Assembly (NCBI GenBank): GCA_021107195.1
Contig: JAIOTF010000331.1
Location: forward strand, 1-25,437
Source: Anaerolineaceae bacterium
Lineage (GTDB): Bacteria > Chloroflexota > Anaerolineae > Anaerolineales > Anaerolineaceae
Reading direction: 5' to 3'
Length of the DNA stretch: 25,437 bases
The notes under the pieces are model-generated. The model did not search any database and was not told the origin of the DNA. It saw nothing but the letters and a program-made list of their open reading frames with translations. Below are positions 22,996 through 25,437 of this stretch, in pieces (the first letter of the stretch is position 1; each line of letters begins with the position of its first letter). The position numbers were made by a program, and so were the translations under genes.

Positions 22996-25224
22996 TTGGA
23001 TAAAAAACATATCTGGATTATCGTTATCATCGTCACAGTCCTCGGCTGCTGCTGCATGGCGACCGTGGGCGGCTATTTATTGTTTTCTGACAGCGATCCG
23101 AGCGACCCTGGTTCCACCAGCAATTTTGAGCTTGCCCTCACAGTCACCGCGATCGTCGAACACAATGAGCAAATGGCCTTGACCAGTCAGCCAAATCAGC
23201 AGCCCCTCGCTCCGGACAGTACACCAGTACCCGACAGCCCCGATCAAACATGGTTAGTCATGCTCTATATGGCCGGTGACAATAATCTGGAAGAGGAATT
23301 ATTCTTCGACTTCAACGAAGCAGAGCGGGCCGGATCATCTGCTCAGGTGCAGATCGTTGCTCAGTATGACCGCTATGCAGGGTCCGAAGATGATTTCCAG
23401 GGGGATGGCAATTGGACCTCAACAAAGCGGTTCTATATTCAGCAGGATTCAGACATGAGTCGCATCGCATCCACTGAGATTGCCGACCTTGGCGAAGTAG
23501 ATATGAGTAGATCCGAATCCCTCTCGGATTTCATTTCCTGGGCAATGACCAACTATCCCTCTGACCGGCACGTTCTCATCATGTCCGACCATGGTTCAGG
23601 GTGGCTTGGCGGTTGGAATGACGACGACACCGGCGGTAATATGTTCCCCGGTGACCTCAGTGCTGGTCTGCAAAATGGCTTGTGGGCCGCTAATGTGGAT
23701 CGCCTGGACCTGAACGGCTTTGATGCCTGCCTGATGAGTCAAAGCGAAGTCGCAAGCACTGTCGCCCCATACGCTAGATTCATGGTGGCTTCAGAAGAAT
23801 ATGAACACGGCATCGGTTGGGCATACGCATCCTTCTTGAACGCTCTCTCTACAAACCCGGAAATGAGTACGCAAAGCCTGGCCCAAAACATCGTCGATTC
23901 CTTCATCACTGACGACATCGTTTTCTACGATATACCGGATGCTGAGCAAGAAATCAACAGACTTCTGGAAACGCAAACTCTGGCAGCCATTGACCTCGAC
24001 CAATATGGCAATCTGACTGCCGCCCTCAATGATCTGGCCTACAAACTGCAATACGTCGACCAAACCACCCTGGCCTACGCTCGCTCCTATGCACAGTCCT
24101 TTGACAACATCTTCACAGACGAAAAAAGCCAGGATGAGATTCCGCCTCCTTATATTGATCTGGGACATTTTGTACAGATCATCCAAAGCCTTGTTGCAGA
24201 TAACCCCGAAGTCTCCCAATCCGCTGCAAATTTGATGGCCGCCCTTGATGCCGCAGTCGTAGCCGAAAGACATGGCAATTCAGTCCCTGGCGCCACAGGA
24301 CTTTCCATCTTCTTCCCCAACTCTAACCTATACTCTCATGTTGGCTTTGAAGACAGCAACTACTCCTATCCTTTGATCGCGCACAGCTTTACCAGTGGCT
24401 CCCTCTGGGATGACTTGCTTTCATATCACTACACCCAGCAAGCCTTTGAACCCGCAGCAGAAACAAACGCATTGGCTTCCAAAAGCGTAGAGAATTTCAT
24501 CATCCCCGGCGCAGGAGAAGTAGAGTTTGGCGAAGTGACACAAACTGCATATACCATTGCAGCCAATGAAATCGTGAACCTTAGCGTAGACATTACCGGA
24601 TCCAACATAGCCTATGTATACACAGACATAGCGTATTACTGGGAAGATGATGGCTCATTCCTCACCGCAGACATGAATTTCGTCTGGGCAGACGGGACAA
24701 AAGAGATTGGTAATGTCTATTATCCTGATTGGGGTTCCGGGACATTCCAGGCCACATTCGAATGGGAACCCACCATGTACTTTTTGAGTGATGGAACACA
24801 TGAAGAATTTGTCCTTCTTTATCCCCAGGATTATGGCCCACCAGACGAACCTGCCATTTACGCCATCGATGGTGTCTTCAAAATGGTGAATGGTGGCGAG
24901 TACAAAGCTACCATTCACTTCACCGGTGATGGTGAAATGCGCGAAATCATTGGCTACAGCGAATCTTCTGAAGGCCTCTTCGCCCCCTTCCAAATTCAAC
25001 CGCAAATTGGCGATCAATTCTTTGTCTATCAGGAATGGTTTGAAAACGATGAATGTGTCTATTACCTTGACGATGTTCCATTAACCTACAATGGCGATGA
25101 CTTCACATTCGAGGCATACGACGCTTTTACTGGCGATTATCTTATCGGCTTCATCGTCGAAGATCTGGAAGGGAACCTCTTCTACTCTGACTATGTTGAA
25201 ATCACCGTCCATGATCGAGAGTAA
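22996..25224 (+). CDS. Clostripain-family (C11) cysteine protease, membrane-anchored
   Basis: A 742-aa protein starting at TTG (22996) with GAGAGGAG at 22982-22989. An N-terminal hydrophobic segment (about 7-30, containing a VLGC that could act as a lipobox, then more hydrophobic residues) anchors or exports it. A Pro/Gln/Ser linker (about 63-83) follows. The C11 domain begins TWLVMLYMAGDNNLE (about 85-99), with catalytic H199 in MSDHGSGW and C245 in GFDACLMSQ. It extends to about 480. The last 260 residues are acidic, aromatic and predicted beta-rich, with no recognised family; they may be a binding or stalk region. C11 enzymes cleave after Arg/Lys and often self-activate. Substrate unknown. 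Confidence 0.9.
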   Translation: MDKKHIWIIVIIVTVLGCCCMATVGGYLLFSDSDPSDPGSTSNFELALTVTAIVEHNEQMALTSQPNQQPLAPDSTPVPDSPDQTWLVMLYMAGDNNLEEELFFDFNEAERAGSSAQVQIVAQYDRYAGSEDDFQGDGNWTSTKRFYIQQDSDMSRIASTEIADLGEVDMSRSESLSDFISWAMTNYPSDRHVLIMSDHGSGWLGGWNDDDTGGNMFPGDLSAGLQNGLWAANVDRLDLNGFDACLMSQSEVASTVAPYARFMVASEEYEHGIGWAYASFLNALSTNPEMSTQSLAQNIVDSFITDDIVFYDIPDAEQEINRLLETQTLAAIDLDQYGNLTAALNDLAYKLQYVDQTTLAYARSYAQSFDNIFTDEKSQDEIPPPYIDLGHFVQIIQSLVADNPEVSQSAANLMAALDAAVVAERHGNSVPGATGLSIFFPNSNLYSHVGFEDSNYSYPLIAHSFTSGSLWDDLLSYHYTQQAFEPAAETNALASKSVENFIIPGAGEVEFGEVTQTAYTIAANEIVNLSVDITGSNIAYVYTDIAYYWEDDGSFLTADMNFVWADGTKEIGNVYYPDWGSGTFQATFEWEPTMYFLSDGTHEEFVLLYPQDYGPPDEPAIYAIDGVFKMVNGGEYKATIHFTGDGEMREIIGYSESSEGLFAPFQIQPQIGDQFFVYQEWFENDECVYYLDDVPLTYNGDDFTFEAYDAFTGDYLIGFIVEDLEGNLFYSDYVEITVHDRE

Positions 25225-25244
25225 ACCAAGCCTCTAAGCGTCAA

Positions 25245-25295
25245 AACTTCACTCAATTTCCTGACACCTGACCACGGTGGAACCTGGGTGAAGTT
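25245..25295 (+). terminator. Possible terminator hairpin after the protease gene
   Basis: A perfect 8-bp inverted repeat, AACTTCAC (25245-25252) and GTGAAGTT (25288-25295). It encloses a small CCAC/GTGG palindrome. CTTATATGCTTTTT follows. The large loop makes it weaker than a classical intrinsic terminator. Confidence 0.4.
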
Positions 25296-25311
25296 CTTAT
25301 ATGCTTTTTAC

Positions 25312-25437
25312 CAGGGCTTACGCATGAAAAAAGGATAAAATGACATAAAAAGTATGGAGAGAAGATGTCAGCGCCCAAAACCCTGAAAGAGAGTTTCGAA
25401 GACTTACCAGACCCACGGATAGAGAAAAAGACAGCCC
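25312..25437 (+). mobile_element. Left end of an ISAs1-like insertion sequence (cut by window edge)
   Basis: A transposase start is present at 25365. The CAGGGCTTACGCATG segment at 25312-25326 looks like an IS terminal repeat, but the matching right end is outside the window, so the boundary is a guess. Confidence 0.5.
25365..25437 (+). CDS. ISAs1-family transposase, N-terminal 24 residues
   Basis: ATG 25365 follows GGAGAG by 6 nt. The visible peptide (MSAPKTLKESF, then EDLPDPRIEKKTA) matches the N-terminal cap of ISAs1-type DDE transposases, where a conserved F-x-DLPDPR lies near the start. The catalytic domain lies beyond the window. Family assignment rests on this short stretch. Confidence 0.65.
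   Translation, partial: MSAPKTLKESFEDLPDPRIEKKTA

Noticed and set aside
23791..24273. 160-aa antisense frame within the C11 protease
   Set aside because: It lies entirely opposite a well-supported coding region and shows no domain.
1..25437. tRNA, rRNA, CRISPR array or prophage
   Set aside because: No cloverleaf-like segment, regular spaced repeats or phage genes were seen on either strand by reading; a tRNA or covariance-model scan was not run.

Overview
The window (about 46-47% GC by eye) carries a dense set of bacterial chromosomal genes with short gaps and many start/stop overlaps. My best guess is a Chloroflexota bacterium near Anaerolineae. The guess rests on gene content: an RpoN with a Cys-rich insert, a DapL-like aminotransferase, TrmFO, DUF364, clostripain-like and slipin genes, and Pro/Thr-rich surface linkers. 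No rRNA or marker gene confirms it. I see no tRNA, rRNA or CRISPR.

Region 1 (1-5431, minus strand) is the most interesting part. It encodes sigma-54 (RpoN), a soluble PAS-GAF-PAS histidine kinase and an NtrC-type activator, joined by 4-nt ATGA overlaps. Two more genes follow: a 104-aa two-helix membrane protein and an unrecognised gene that leaves the window. The activator ends right after its AAA+ domain and has no Fis/HTH DNA-binding domain. I find two near-identical -24/-12 promoters sharing CTGGCAT-N5-TTGCAAC. One lies before rpoN and one before the small membrane gene, both with correct sigma-54 spacing and on the coding strand. This looks like a self-contained, autoregulated sigma-54 circuit with a local output module.

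Region 2 (5443-7797, plus) holds trmFO (tRNA U54 methylation) overlapping an M28 / glutaminyl-cyclase-like secreted metalloenzyme. A palindrome-rich spacer (7821-7903) follows.

Region 3 (7908-13085, plus) is a tightly packed cluster: orphan soluble histidine kinase, DapL-type aminotransferase, HflX GTPase, 69-aa membrane protein and GT-B glycosyltransferase-like protein. The kinase may be translated from a leaderless mRNA.

Region 4 (13238-14841, plus) has a slipin/SPFH gene followed 6 bp later by a hexulose-phosphate-synthase-like (OMPDC superfamily) gene. It ends in a strong hairpin between convergent genes.

Region 5 (14863-22839, minus) contains, in transcription order, a small helical protein and DUF364, then Tex, then a heterodimeric ABC exporter pair followed by a YigZ/IMPACT protein.

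Region 6 (22943-25437, plus) has a membrane-anchored clostripain-family (C11) protease with a good housekeeping promoter. After it come a hairpin and the 5' end of an ISAs1-like insertion sequence cut by the window edge.
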